Positions 34,700 through 47,775 of a stretch of DNA of 64,000 nt are shown piece after piece. Both the position numbers and the translations under genes were made by a program. Below the pieces are notes generated by a model. It ran no database searches, had not been told where the DNA came from, and saw only the letters and a list, made by a program, of their open reading frames with translations. Numbering within the stretch: the stretch's first letter is position 1; every line of letters starts with the position of its first letter. Origin of the DNA: Haematobia irritans (Eukaryota; Arthropoda; Insecta; Diptera; Muscidae); contig NC_134401.1 of NCBI RefSeq assembly GCF_050003625.1, positions 91,304,852 through 91,368,851 of the forward strand, in the 5' to 3' direction.

Positions 34700-35974
34700 G
34701 GGCAAAAATTTTGACTAATTTATCTATCGAAATGAAATTTTGGCAAAATATTCTATAGAAATAAAGTTGTGACAAAATTTTCTTTGGAAAAAATTATTAC
34801 AAAATTTGCTATAGAAATGAAATTTTGACAAAATTTTCCATAGAAATAACATTTTGACTAAATTATTTATAGAAATGAAATTTTGAAAAAATTTGCTATA
34901 AAAATAAAATTTTGACAAAATTTTCTTTAGAAATAAAATTTTGACTAAATTATCTATAGAAATCAAATTTTTCCAAAATTTTCTATAGAAATAAAATTGT
35001 GAAAAAAATTTTCTATAGAACAATAATTTTGACAAAATTTTCTATACAAATAATATTTTGACTGAATTTTCTATAGAAATAAAATTTTGACAAAATTTCC
35101 TATAGAATAAAAATGTTGACAAAATTTGCTATAGAAATAAAATTTTGACAAAATTTTCTTTACAAATAAAATTTTGACTAAATTATCTATAGAAATCAAA
35201 ATTTTCCAAAATTTTCTATAGAAATAAAATTGTGAAAAAAAATTCTCTAGAAATAAAATTTTGACAGAATTTGCTATAGAAATAAAATGTTGACAAAACT
35301 TTCTATAGAAATAAAGTTTTGACAAAATTTTCTATACAAATATTATTTTGACTGAATTTTCTATAGAAATAAAATTGTGACAAAATTTTCTTTGAAAAAA
35401 ATTATGACAAAAATTGCTATAGAAATGAAATTTTGACAAAATTTTCTACAGAAATAAAATGTTGACAAAATTTTCTTTAGATATAAAATTTATATCTATA
35501 GAAATCAAATTTTTCCAAAATTTTCTATAAAATTATGACAAAATTTCCTATAGAATAAAAATGTTGACAAAATTTGCTATAGAAATAAAATTTTGACAAA
35601 ATTTTCTTTAGAAATAAAATTTTGACTAAATTATCTATAGAAATGAAATTTTTCCAAAATTTTCTATAGAAATAAAATTGTGAAAAATTTTTCGATAGAA
35701 ATAAAATTTTGACAGAATTTGTTATAGAATTAAAATGTTGACAAAACTTTCTATAGAAATAAAATTTTGACAAAATATTCTATAGAAATAAAATTTTTAT
35801 AAAATATTCTATAGAAATAATATTTTCACTGAATTTTCTATAGAAATAAAATTGTGACAAAATTTGCTATAGAAATAAAATGTTGACAAAATTTGCTATA
35901 GAAATAAAATGTTGACAAAATTTTCTTTAGAAATAAAATTTTGACTAAATTATCTATAGAAATAAAATTTTGTA

Positions 35975-36124
35975 TTACATGTTAGCCTGATACCGAAACA
36001 GGCAATTGACGTCCAAATGCATTATATCTAATTATACAATTATTATTCGAGCTTTATGGACAGATATAGATTAATCCTTAATCTATATCTGTCCATAAAG
36101 CTCGAATAATAATTGTATAATTAG
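35975..36124. repeat. Foldback copy of the HINE-C insert segment
   Basis: 35975-36074 copies a segment of 28668-28768. It is followed by an exact inverted copy: arms 36028-36074 and 36078-36124, 47 bp each with a 3-nt loop. The segment lies in minisatellite. Confidence 0.9.
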
Positions 36125-37290
36125 AAATAAAATTTTGACAAAATTTTCTATAGAAATAATATTTTGACTGAATTTTCTATAGAAATAAAATTGTGACAAA
36201 ATTTTCTATAGAACAAAAATTTTGACAAAATTTGCTATAGAAATAAAATTTTGACAAAACTTTCTTTAGATCAAATTTTTCCAAAATTTTCTATACAAAT
36301 AAAATTGTGAAAAAATTTTCTATAGAAATTAAACTTTGACAGAATTTGCTATAGAAATAAAATGATGACAAAACTTTCTATAGAAATAAAATGTTGACAA
36401 AATTTTCTATACAAATAATATTTTGACTGAATTTTCTATAGAAATAAAATTTTGACAAAATTTTCTTTAGAAATAAAATTTTGACAGAATTTGCTATAGA
36501 AACAAAATGTTGATAAAACTTTCTATAGAAATAAAATTTTGACAAAATTTTCTATACAAATAATATTTTGACTGAATTTTCTATAGAAATAATATTTTTA
36601 CTGAAGTTGCTATAGAAATAAAATTTTGACAGAATTTGCTATAGAAATAAAATGTTGACAAAACTTTCTATAGAAATAAAATTTTGTCAAAATATTCTAT
36701 AGAAATAAAATTTTGACAAAATTTTCTATAGAAATAATATTTTGACTGAATTTTCTATAGAAATAAAATTGTGACAAAATTTTATATATAACAAAATTCT
36801 TAACAACAAAATTTGCTATAGACATAAAATTTTCTTTACAAATAAAAAATTTGACAAAATTTTCTATAGAAATAAAATTTTGACTAAATTATCTATAGAA
36901 ATGAAATTTTGACAAAATTTTCTATAGATATAAAATTGTGACAAAATTTTCTATATAACAAAAATTTTAACAAAATTTACTATAGAAATAAAATTTTTAA
37001 AAAATTTTCTTTACAAATAAAAATTTTGACAACATTAAATTTCTTTGGAAATTTTAACTTTCTCCCTTTTTGTAGATGTAGTCCCGCGAAAGCTAAAGCG
37101 GTAAAACATTTAAAATTCGACTCATTTGCAATTAAAAAAATTTTCGCTAATAGGAGAGATCATTCATTCGATTATTTTTAAATTAACCACAAAAATTTTG
37201 ATCAAAAATTAAAAAAAAAAATGTTTTTTTTTTTATATTTGGTAGATTTGTGTTAAAATATGCTTCAGGCTTTGGTAGATTATTTTTGGC

Positions 37291-37990
37291 ACGAGTGGTA
37301 AAAGTGGTGCCGGGGCAAGCCGGAATAAGAGAACACGTAAAGGCAAATAAACTGGCGATAAGAGCTAGGACCCATAGGGGAGTGAACTTAGAGAACGCAA
37401 AGCCAATAGTGGCAAGGCGGGCCAATTTGGATGAATGGGCACGGGAGATACATAAAGTAATGTGGGCCAATGCAACGGTCGGATTGGCGGTGAAAATTCG
37501 AAAATTCTATGTGGTAAACCAGATAAGAAAGCAACTGGAGAACTGCACAAGGATAATAGGACGATAGTAAGGTAAACCAGATAAGAAAGCGACTGGAGAA
37601 CTACACAAGGATAATAGGACGATAGTAAGGAAGACCTTGGGAAAACAGACCGTGGGAAAACAGACCTTGGGCACATAGAATTGAGAGCACATCTGTGGTG
37701 AATAGAAGCAGCAGAGGATGGTGCATGTAGGGCGTGTCCTGAAGAGGATGAGTCCGTGGAACAACACCTTGTCATTATCCTCCCTTTATTAGGCAAAGAG
37801 TTAACCATATCGCAAAAGAAGTGATTCGGGACCTGACCCAGCTGGGAAACAGGAACTGGAAACCAATTAGTAAATTCGTTAAGGACACAGAGTTTCTGGA
37901 ATAAGAGAAGGGTACAAGGGAAAAAAGAAGTTAGAGCGCACATCATGCCAGATACTGACTTGTGTGTATATGAGTCATGGTAACCTGATT
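37291..37990 (+). pseudogene. LINE RNase H C-terminal part and zinc knuckle
   Basis: VPGQAGIREHVKANKLAIRA matches the terminal block of LINE RNase H. Farther on, EDGACRACPEEDESVEQHL is the start of a C-x2-C...H knuckle typical of LINE ORF2 C-termini. The frame breaks several times. A 58-bp tandem duplication (GGTAAACCAGATAAGAAAGC at 37513 and 37571) and a smaller 17-bp one follow. The 193-aa minus-strand frame over this area is a shadow. Confidence 0.7.
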
Positions 37991-39004
37991 GCTCTTTCTA
38001 ACCTAATCTAAACATATGTGATAGAACTACTCCTTGGAGGGTGCCGCAGTATTCTTTGCTTTGGCTGTCTTTCTATAGAGTGACTAAAATCCAACCCTTT
38101 TTTATGAGTTGGCCTAGTTCATGTAATGCCATTTCAATAGACTAGATTATTTGGGTAGGTCTATAGGTCTCTCCACATTTTCCACATAGGGATCATAAAG
38201 ATAATGCAAACAAATTTTTGTCAGGAATGTTTTCGAAAAATGTATTTCGTTTTAAAAATTATAATTTTATAATTTGTATTTATTTATTTAGTTTTTCTCC
38301 TTTGAGAAATGGTGTAATATTTATTCATTAATATGACAGTGGACTTAGGAAAACTAAAACATTTGGTTTGGTTTGCTAGACAAATATTGCATACATTTCC
38401 AATGGGCTACAACAAACCAGACATGGCAAACAAGCAGTTAGTGAGAGACCATTGTCTGGGCCATATGGCGCCAGGGGTTTGTGCTTGAAGTTATCCGAGC
38501 TTCATATTGTTCTCGATGTCATGAATCCTTGCAGCCAAATGACACAGTTGGTAGTGTGAGTCTTCGCGTTTATATTGATATGGTGTTGTTGTTGTTTTGG
38601 GGTTTGGGCATTGTTATCCTGCGCGACTGCCATTATTTGCCGACTTGCCATAGCTTTGTCATGTCCTGCAAAATTTCTTTGCAGGAAAAAAAAAGGCAGC
38701 ATATTGAGAAAATATACATAAATAATTAAATATTCATTACAAGTCAAGAATTAACTTAACTACGATTTCTTTGGTAAACTATTTGTGCCCAAGGGTGTCT
38801 CAGAGACTTTATGAAAATCTCATTACAAAGAAGACAATCGTTGTTGATGGCAATTCTATATTGCTTAGTTATGTGATAATAATAAAACAAACAAAAAAAC
38901 TTTTGAAGAATTTTGGCATATTTGTCATGCGTATTTTGTAGTATAATAACACAAATTATTAAATAAATCAATAGCAAGATGACTTTCAATTTTAATGAAA
39001 ATAA
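37991..39004. other. Unassigned, possibly single-copy
   Basis: No domain was recognised in any frame. A TTG-rich stretch occurs near 38582-38600. AT-rich elsewhere. Confidence 0.4.
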
Positions 39005-39448
39005 AATATTTGAGTATTTTGGTATGTGGGGTGACTTTTTCCAAATCTAGGAGGATTGGACAAAATTTGGCACACATTTCTCAAATGTTATTTGCACTCT
39101 CAGTGCAAAATTTCATGTAAATCGAAGTGAAATTTTGTTCTACGATGATTATATTAGTCTAAATCGGTCGAGTTATATCTAAATTTGAACCGATTTCAAA
39201 AAAAGGCATGCACATAAGTTGGAGTAAAACTTTGGCCTCTATGGTCATATAAGTGTAAATCGGGAGAAACATACATATGGGAGCTATATTTAAATCTGAA
39301 CTGATTTTGCTGATATTTCAGGTTTTGTGAGTTTACAAGACATTCGGATATACGAAACTTGGAGAAGATCGGTTGATAAACAAGCCAATTATGATTAGAT
39401 AGGCGATAAATATGGCAATTATATCCAAATCTCAACCGTTTTTTATAT
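39005..39448 (-). mobile_element. Diverged HINE-like fragment
   Basis: Contains AAATTTGAACCGATTTC and GGGAGCTATATTTAAATCTG, typical of HINE-B/D central units, without termini. Confidence 0.5.
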
Positions 39449-40212
39449 CCACCAGCATAGAATGGTGACGGGGGTATAATAAGTTTGTCATTCCTTTTGT
39501 AACACATCGAAATATCGATTTCCGACTATATAAAGTATATATTCTTGATCAGGGAGAAATTCTAAGACGATATAACGATGTCCGTCTGTCCGTCTGTCTG
39601 TTGTAATCACGCTACAGTCTTCAATAATGAAGCAATCGTGCTGAAATTTTGCACAAACTCGTCTTTTGTCTACAGGCAGGTCAAGTTCGAAGATGGGCTA
39701 TATCGGTCCAGGTTTTGATATAATCCCCATATAAACCGACCTCCCGATTTGGGGTCTTGGGGTTATAGAAACCGCAGTTTTTATCAATTTACCTGAAATT
39801 GTAAATATTCTGGTATTTTAGGCTCACAAAAACGTGTATCGGATTAAGTTTTTATCGGTCCATTTGGTATGCCTCCATATAGACCGGCTTCGAAAATTGC
39901 TTGAAACTCAATGAAAAATTTCCAGATTTTACTTCTACAGATTTAAGATTTCAAATCAAGACGTTATTTTAAATTTTCTTACACACTTACAAGAGATGTT
40001 AATGATTCCTCTAAAACTCAAACAAAAATGGATCTTATAAATCCAGAATCTGATATAGTCCTCATAGGTGAAATCTTTAAATTTATCTTCGGGAAGTGTC
40101 CTCAAGTCCTCAAGCCCTCCTGAAATTTCAAAGGAAACCCTAATATTTGGTTCATGGTGGTGGGTATTTAAGATTCGGCCCGGCCGAACTTAGTGCTGTA
40201 TTTACTTGTTTT
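39449..40212 (-). mobile_element. HINE-C copy, compact
   Basis: The terminal hairpin block (ACCAGCATAGAATGGTGACG) is at 39455, GTCY tract at 39581-39600, one or two central units, and the 5' palindrome TTCGGCCCGGCCGAA near 40175. The AACAAGTA end is read inverted at 40205-40212. It is the shorter reference for the interrupted copy at 28358. Confidence 0.85.
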
Positions 40213-40438
40213 TTTTTTTTTTTTGTTTTTGTCAAAATCAATAGCGATTGTCTTTAAGCCGAAGTAGGACTCTGTGCCAAATTTGAGGACAATCGGACTT
40301 AAATTTAGAACTACAGTTTGCACATAAAAGTACTTGAACTCACAGACTGACACCGCAAAATCGATCCAGAATTTAATTCTGAGACGATCAGTATATTAAA
40401 CAATGGGTTTCGGACAGGTCCTTTTTGGAGTTACATGC
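40213..40438 (+). mobile_element. HINE-D-like fragment
   Basis: Matches part of 32080-32660 (AATAGCGATTG, AATCGGACTTAAA, AGACGATC..TATA landmarks). Confidence 0.5.
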
Positions 40439-40568
40439 ACTGAAAAAAACAGTGAACCCATCAGGAAGAAAAACTGTGGTTAATTTTAGAAAATTTAGTT
40501 TATGTTTAGAAATGTTTAACTTAATTATGTTACAAACTTTGAATTCAAGTAAACTTTTCGTTGAGTGT
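40439..40568. repeat. Possible short TIR repeat
   Basis: CACTGAAAAAAACAG at the left and the complement of CACTCAACGAAAAG at the right. The first 35 bases resemble sequence at 18902-18940. Support is weak. Confidence 0.3.
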
Positions 40569-40624
40569 AGATAAAAATCCCCTACTTTATTTTTATTTCA
40601 TCGTCGAAGGGGACGTCCCTTTTC

Positions 40625-41783
40625 TAAAAAAAAAGTATATACGGCCGTAAGTTCGACCAGGCCGAATCTTATGTACCCTCCACCATGGATTACGTAGAAA
40701 CTTCTACGAAAGATTGTCATCCACAAATTTCGAATCACATGGTTTTTAAATATCATATAGGAATAGGAACCAATTCCTGCATGGTTGTTGGATACCATAT
40801 ACTAACATCACGTACCAAATTTCAACCGAATGGAAAGAATTTTGCTCTTCCAAGGGGCTCTGGAGGTCAAATCTGGGGATCGGTTTAAATGAGGCCTATA
40901 TATAATTATGGACCGATATCGACCAATTTTTGCATGGGTGTTTGAGGCCATATATTAACATCACGTCCCAAATTTCAACTGAATCAGATAAATTTTGGTC
41001 TTCCAAGAGGCTCCGGAGGTCAAATCTGGTGATCGGTTTATATGGAGGCTATATATAATTATCGACCGATGTGGATCAATTTTTGCATGGTTGTTAGAGA
41101 CCATATACTTACACCATGTGCCAAATTTCAGCCGGATCGGATGAAATTTGCTTCTCTTAGAGGCTCCGCAAGCCACATCGGGGGATCGGTTTATATGGAG
41201 GCTATCTATAATTATGGACCGATATGGACCAATTTTTGCATGGTCATTAGAGAACATATACCAACACCATGTACCAAATTTCAGCCGGATCAGATGAAAT
41301 TGGCTTCTCTTTGAGCAATCGCAAGCCAAATTCGGGGGTCCGTTTATATGAGGGCAACACGTAAAAGTGGACCGATATGGACCAATTTTTGCATGGTTGT
41401 TAGAGACCATAGACTAACACCATGTATCAAATTTCAGCCGGATCAGATGAAATTTGCTTCTCTTAGAGCAATCGCAAGCCAAATTTGGGGGTCCGTTTAT
41501 ATGGGGGCTATACGTAAAAGTGGACCGATTTGGCCCATTTGCAATATCATCCGACCTACATCAATAACAACTACGTGTTTCAAGTTTCAAGTCGATAGCT
41601 TGTTTCGCTCGGAAGTTAGGGTGATTTCAACAGACGGATGGACATGCTCATGTCGACTCAGAATTTCACTACGACCCAGAATATATATATACTTTATGGG
41701 GTCTTAGAGCAATATTTCGATATGTTACAAACGGAATGACAAAGTTAATATACCCCCATCCTATGGTGGAGGGTATAAAAATC
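40625..41783 (+). mobile_element. HINE-A copy e
   Basis: The 5' block has AAGTATATACGGCCGTAAG with one substitution in the palindrome (TTCGACCAGGCCGAA). Central 153-bp units follow, then only a short GACGGATGGAC tract, and the terminal hairpin TCCTATGGTGGAGGGTATAAA. An internal deletion follows the 5' block. Confidence 0.85.
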
Positions 41784-42087
41784 GAGCTGCTGAGAGACGT
41801 TGAGTAAATGAATATATGGTACATGATAATTCGATATCTGGTCGAGGAAAGAAAAAAACCCCGAACAAAGGAACTGTTCGGTCTGCCGAAACCAAATTCA
41901 CCATTGTTCGGTTTTTGGTGAGGTGTAACCCGTGCTTGGAATGGTTGGACTTGCGGAATTGTTTCGGCTTAACATCGCTACGGGAGTACAGTTGTACTGA
42001 CTACAAGGCAAGATGCTGTGCCAAGGATCACACAAGAAGTGGAGGTCGTGGCCTGGCTTTCATATTACACCGTTACACCGAACACAG
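41784..42087. other. Unassigned interval
   Basis: A 118-codon plus-strand open frame starts at 41816 but runs into the SINE, and I recognise no domain. Confidence 0.35.
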
Positions 42088-42318
42088 TAAAGCTGGTGAC
42101 ATTTCTGATTGTTTCAAAGCTTCTCTAAGTGGTTTCACTGCAATGTGGAACGCCGTTCGGACTCCGCTATAAAAATGAGGTCCCTTGTCATTGAGCTTAA
42201 CATGGAATCGGGCAGCACTCAGTGATAAGAGAGAAGTTCGCAACTGTGGTATCACAATGGACTGAATAGTCTAAGTGAGCCTGATACATTGGGCTGCCAC
42301 CTAACATAACCTAACGTA
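42088..42318 (+). mobile_element. tRNA-derived SINE, 5'-truncated, plus strand
   Basis: Same body and tail as the 33.4-kb copy but without the tRNA head. It ends CTGCCACCTAACATAACCTAAC. Confidence 0.85.
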
Positions 42319-42337
42319 TATCACCACTCTGTATTTA

Positions 42338-42909
42338 CCCAGCAAAAAAATTTGGAAGTTCTTCTCAAGGCACAACTTTAAAAGAACTTCCAAAAATGCT
42401 CTCCCAAAGATGTTCTTTATTTTAACTGCACAGGAAGTTCATTTGAGTCAATTTATTTATAAATCGCGTATTTCATATTTTTAATGGGAAATTTATTTTT
42501 TGGTGTTTCAAATAGTTTAAAAACAGATTAGGAATTAATAAAATGGTACAAACTATTTAAATTTAGCCGAAAAAAATTATAAAACCTTTATAGAAAAATT
42601 TCGAATTTTTGAAAATATTTGATCACAAAAGTTCCAGACAAGCGTTATAATGCATTAAAAATCATAAAAAAATTTTAAAAATTATTTATTTGTCAAAATA
42701 TCACAAATTTTCTTAATTCGCATCCAAAGCACTGAATTCGCCTCTCATTTTAAAAAGTGATGCAAATTCAGTGCAGCGGCTGTTGAAATGGTAGACATCC
42801 GTCCTATGACAAGCCCATGTTAAATTCATCGTTTCTGCGTCTATTTGGCACCACTTCCGATCCAAAAAGAACATTTTCATTACTTTTTTGGTGACGCTTT
42901 TTTGCTGGG
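42338..42909 (+). mobile_element. TIR element M1, complete
   Basis: Starts CCCAGCAAAAAAA, ends TTTTTTGCTGGG, with TA immediately outside both ends. 572 bp, non-coding. It serves as the reference for copies at 1-439, 14606 and 62.2-62.8 kb. Confidence 0.8.
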
Positions 42910-42910
42910 T

Positions 42911-42981
42911 AATATTAGAAAAAAAATCCTCAAATATCTGACTACATTAAGTTCCTATATTTGAGAATTTTTTCTAATATT
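42911..42981. repeat. Inverted repeat next to M1
   Basis: AATATTAGAAAAAAAATCCT at the left and an approximately complementary arm ending TTTCTAATATT at 42981, arms about 26 bp around a 19-nt loop. Confidence 0.75.
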
Positions 42982-44516
42982 TTACATTTTATTTATATTT
43001 TTTAAGTGTATTACAAACCATTGGTTGGCATCAATTTGCCACCTCATGTTTTCCTTTACTTCAATTATAAATTTTTAATATGAAAAATATTGTCTCGTAA
43101 TCCTTTAACCATACGATTTCGTCTCATAAAGGTAGTAAGAGAAAAAAAAATACCTTCGCTATAAACAGATTTGCACCATAGAAACACCCCCAGTTTCCTG
43201 AACGATGACTCAGCACCAACGTAGTTCTTAATTGTAGATTCTGTACCCTTTTGGAAAATGAAATTCAATGACACTTAGCGATTTCCCTTAGGCTGACATT
43301 GACGGAAAACTCATTTCTAGAGTTAAGCACTCATGGATGGTTGTTAGCTCCGGTCTTGGTGTTACTTTTCCTTGCGGTATCATTTCAGAACCTTTATGCA
43401 TTTCATAAAGCATTTGAATGAAAAATCAAAAGGACTAAAACAACAACAACAATAAAACGTTAACAAATTGTGTCGCGGATTAAGAGAGAACGAAACAAGC
43501 GGTAATTTTTATTTGATTTGGTTAAGCAACGGTTGCTGCTGCTGGTGCATGTGGAGGTGGGAAGATATCCCTATGTTGAGTTTTCATTGTCAAGTTGGGG
43601 ATAAAAGCCCACTCCGTCTCCGCAGTTCATGTTTTTCTTTTATCATATTGCATGAAAATTTCATGACTTCATGTTCAAGACTACGACAATTTTTCACTTC
43701 TTTTTGTTTAAGCAAAATATGACATCCTTTGGAAAATGTTATGGTTTATGAACGTACATTCATTATTTGCTCATGCTTATCCTTCCACATTGCGGTGTTA
43801 CTGCCGCAATTATTTAAGAAATATGCGAAACAAAAGCATCCTACTTACACCGGTGTATGTGCGTCTGTGTGTTTTCAGAGTTTGATGTTGGTAGACAGAG
43901 TCTTCACAAATGCAACACCCCATCTCACTTCTCTACACACTTGGCTAAGAGGAGCAAGTTCATGTGAACAAAATCGCACAACCATAGAGTATCATACACC
44001 TGTGTTCTCAAACACACACCCACACACACATGTAATATATTGCATACATATTTCTACAGTTTGTTTTCATAGCAAAACTTAATGTATGTTGCTTTGTTTT
44101 CACAACCTGCTTGATAAGGTCTAAGTTAGTCGTGTTCACTCACTCTAGTATGTCAAAAGACTGAGTGAGAGTGCATTAACAAAAGATGGCGAGTGAGTAA
44201 CTCCATGAGTGTCTAGTGAATGCAATACCATTTCTTTCATACAATTGAGAAGCATAGAAGAATTTTGAATGAATTGAAAAAAAAAAAAACTTCGAGTCGT
44301 TATTTCATATGAAAAACTTTGAACATTGTATGAGCCAACAAAACAAAAGTAGAAAAAATTCAAAAAGCTTTAGGAAAAAATTTGAAATTAAATTTTTATA
44401 GTCAAATTATGCTTCAAATGTAGAATAAAGAAATATATATAAATAAGAAAATGCGAAATTCGGACAAGGTCTAATATGAAATACCAATAATATTAAATTT
44501 ACTCAACACTAGTTTA
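42982..44516. other. Unassigned, possibly single-copy host DNA
   Basis: No recognised domain. One 117-codon plus-strand frame (43729-44082) has no motif and ends in a CA-rich tract (44010-44030), so I do not call it a gene. Confidence 0.4.
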
Positions 44517-47446
44517 CACTGAAAATGCACATTTGATGAGAGGCGACATTTCTTATGTATTTTGATCTGTTGAATTCGAAAAAAAGTGTTAAAGGTTTTT
44601 TTTATGGAACAGGTTTTGAGATATCCCGTTATTTTTAGTTTTTCGCTCTTTTTTCACTCGAATAATCGTGTATATTCGATCTGTGATAAGTTAAGTGGTT
44701 TAAAAAAATGTCGATGCAAAAAGGGAAAATTTTCAAAAAAAACATGTTTTACAGTGACCCTTTTCCGCCGGAAAAGTACAAAACATTGAAAAACGTTCGG
44801 TTTCTCTTCATGGACGTATAGATGATACTTTAAAGTAAGTAATAAGACCAACTAGAAGAAAAAAACAAGTAAGTAAAGTAGAAAGTCGGGCGGGGCCGAC
44901 TATATAATACCCTAAACCACCATTACAGAATTAGTAATCATAAGCATTTGTGGGGTAACATATAGATCTGGGAGATAAACCGCAGTTGCATATTTAAGAA
45001 AATTAAGGGGTACATGTCAATGGGTGCTTTGTGTCAATCTGACTATAGCTCATAGTCAATGTTGTCAGGGAAAATGTTCGGTTTACCCTACAAAGACAAA
45101 AAAAGTTCCCTACTTTCCCATACATTCACAAACAATTTTCCCTACTATATTTTTCGTTAAATTTAAAAAAATTTACAAAACAAAAATGGTTCTAAGTACT
45201 TTATTATCTTAAAACATGAATATGCAACGTATTTAACTTAGAATATAAATTTGTATTACCACCGCGGTTGCCACAGTTGGTAGAATTCTACCCAAATTAG
45301 TAATCTTTTTTGTTAAATCTCTATAAAAATAAAATTTTGGAAAAAGTTTCTATAAACAAATTTTTGTGAGAAATTTTTCTATAGAAATAAAATTTTGACA
45401 ATAAATTCTATAGAAATAAAATTTTGAGAAAAAATTCCACAGAAATAAAATTTTGAGAAAATTTTTTATAGAAATAATATTTTGAAAAAAAATTCTATAG
45501 AGATAAAATCTATAGAGATAAAATGTTGACAAAATTTTATACAGGAATAAAGTTTACCACACATTGTTAAAGATCAAGCCTTGCCGGCTTCTAATTTCCC
45601 CCTCTAGAGCCACCAAAATGTAAAAATTATTACAAATTGTGTTGAGTGAAAATGTCCTACATATAGGGAATTTCCCCTACTTCTAGCAACACTGGCTGTG
45701 TTGATATTGCACCTACGGAGTTAGTATGCCACTAACATTGAGCCCATTATTAAAAAAGAGAAAATCGTTAAATTAGTGTGGGTAATAAATACACATTTGT
45801 AAAAATCGAGCAATATTCTTATGTAAGAGCTACAAGTACGTATAAGTACGATCGGCTAGTACATCAAAATTTGAAATTTGAGTAACATTGGTTAATAAAT
45901 AAGAGTACTATGGCCAAATTTGGGAAAATCGAGCAATACATATATATGAAAGCTATATCTAAATCTGAACCAATTTGCATAATATTTTGCGGGTTTGATT
46001 AATACCACAAAAGGTTACCTTTTGCACGATTTGAGTAAGATCAGTTAAGAAATGAGGCCTGTATGGTCAAACATAAGGTTATAAGGGCGAATTTTTCAAA
46101 ATCGGGTGATACATATATGGAAGCTATATCTACATCTGAACCGATTTCGATGAAATTTTGCACATATAGTTAGTACTATAGAGGACTGGATCTAACCAAC
46201 TTTTAGCAAGATCGGTTAATAAATAAGGGTTCTATGGCCAAATTTGTGAAAATCGGGCTATACATATATATGAGAGCTATATCTAAATCTGAACCGATTT
46301 CGATGATTTTTTACACATGTAGTTAGTGCTATAGAAGACTACATTTAGCTAAATTTGGGTAAGATCGGTTGATAAATAAGGGTTTTATGGCCAAATTTAG
46401 AAAAATCGGGCGGTATATATATATGAGAGCTATAGCTAAATCTGAACCGATTTCGATGATTTTTTGCACATATAGTTAGTGCTATAGAATATTATATTTA
46501 GCCAAATTTGAGTAAGATCGGTATATAAATAAAGGTTTTGTGGCCAAATTTGGGAAAATCGGGCGAGAGCTATATCTAAATCTGAACCGATTTGGATGAA
46601 ATTTTGCGGACTGGAAGGACGATGGAAAAGATTACCTTTTGCCTAATTTGGAGACGATACGTTTGAAAAAAAGCGCAACGTGACCTCATTTGTCGAAATC
46701 GGGCGATACATATAAATGGGAGCTATATCTAAATTTGATCCGATTTCTTCCAAATTCAATAGCGTTCGTCCTTGTGCCCAAAAACCTCCCTGTACCAAAT
46801 TTCATCAAAATCGGTTAATAATTGCGACCGGAATCCTGTGAACAACAAATACATGGGCAGACGGACGGACGGACACCAAGCGGTAGATCGACTCAGGAGG
46901 TGATTCTGAGTCGATCGGTATATATTTTATGGGGTCTAAAATCAATATTTCTGGTAGGAACATTTTTTGGCCGATCAAACTTATTATACCCAAACCACTA
47001 TGTGGTTTAGGGTATAAAGACCGAAAAATGACAAAGTTATAAGCAATTGAGTGAATAAATCCGATGTCAAATCTTGCAAATATGAGCAACTCACACACAC
47101 AAAAATGCATTTTTGCATGGCCGAGTGGCATTATTTGTGGGTTAGCCTTTTTGCATCAATATTTTTTGAACCACTTAACTTATCACAGATCCAATTATAT
47201 ACGATTATCCGTCATCTCAATACCATTCATTTAAGTATCAACAACGATGTAATCAGACTTTTCTAACTCGATATATAATTTGTTTGTGAAAAAAGAGAGA
47301 AAAACTAAAAAGAACGGGATATCTCAAACACTGTTCCATAAAAAAGTTGTTTAAAAAATTTTCGAATTCAGCAGATCAAAATACATAAGAAAAGTTACAT
47401 CTTATCAAACGTACATGAAAAACAAAAAATATTTTGTAAACCAGTG
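44517..47446. mobile_element. Foldback element with long inverted arms, split by HINE-B
   Basis: Left end CACTGAAAATGCACA after TA (44515-44516); right end, read inverted, CACTGGTTTACAAAATA before TA (47447-47448). The arms share CTTATGTATTTTGATCTG, ATATCCCGTT and CTGTGATAAGTTAAGTGGTT, giving imperfect arms of roughly 300 bp. HINE-B copy B occupies the centre. Non-coding. Confidence 0.7.
44863..47018 (+). mobile_element. HINE-B copy B
   Basis: Starts AACAAGTAAGTAAAGTAG with AAGTCGGGCGGGGCCGACT and ATACCCTAAACCACC. It ends with the inverted partner (TGTGGTTTAGGGTATAAA). It contains a minisatellite (45320-45545), 153-bp units (GAACCGATTT landmark at 46138, 46291, 46444) and a GACG tract at 46859-46873. 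It lacks the LINE present in copy A. Confidence 0.9.
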
Positions 47447-47448
47447 TA

Positions 47449-47775
47449 ATCGTCCGTATTTGCCACTAAAGTTTGAAGAAAAAATGTTTCGGAAAAACTC
47501 ATCATAATCGGCACCAGTATTTTAAAACTTGGCAATATAAATAATTTAAAAACAAAACGCAAAAATAAAGTAAAAGAATTTATATCATATGTAAAAAACA
47601 GAAAATTAATATACACAACTGTGCATTTCAATAAAAACCGATAACGAATCCCGTTTGGTATAAAAGCAACATTGAAATATTTTTTATTATGCCCTCCATT
47701 TTTAAATTTAAGCAATAATGCACCCATCTTGCACTTCGTATGACACTAAAGACATTCTGCCGGTTTGAACTCCAT
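47449..47775. other. Unassigned interval
   Basis: AT-rich, no recognised motif. Confidence 0.35.

Larger units (their letters stand above)
34102..37290 (-). repeat. Large 29-bp minisatellite block 4
   Basis: Units of TTCTATAGAAATAAAATTTTGACAAAA run from about 34180 to 37055, interrupted by a TIR element (34374-34699) and a foldback segment (35975-36124). The 5' edge (TGGTAGATTTTTTAATG) and 3' edge (TTTGGTAGATTATTTTTGGC) resemble the borders of the arrays inside HINE-A. The KFYFYRKF-type frames are artefacts. Confidence 0.9.

Noticed and set aside
34724..35773. KFYFYRKFCQNF-type repeated proteins (also 575-1375)
   Set aside because: Translations of the 29-bp minisatellite.
37365..37946. 193-residue minus-strand open frame
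   Set aside because: Antisense shadow of a LINE ORF2 remnant, with low-complexity serine/leucine-rich translation.
43729..44082. 117-residue plus-strand open frame
   Set aside because: No recognisable domain, ends in a CA repeat, and no supporting splice or promoter context.
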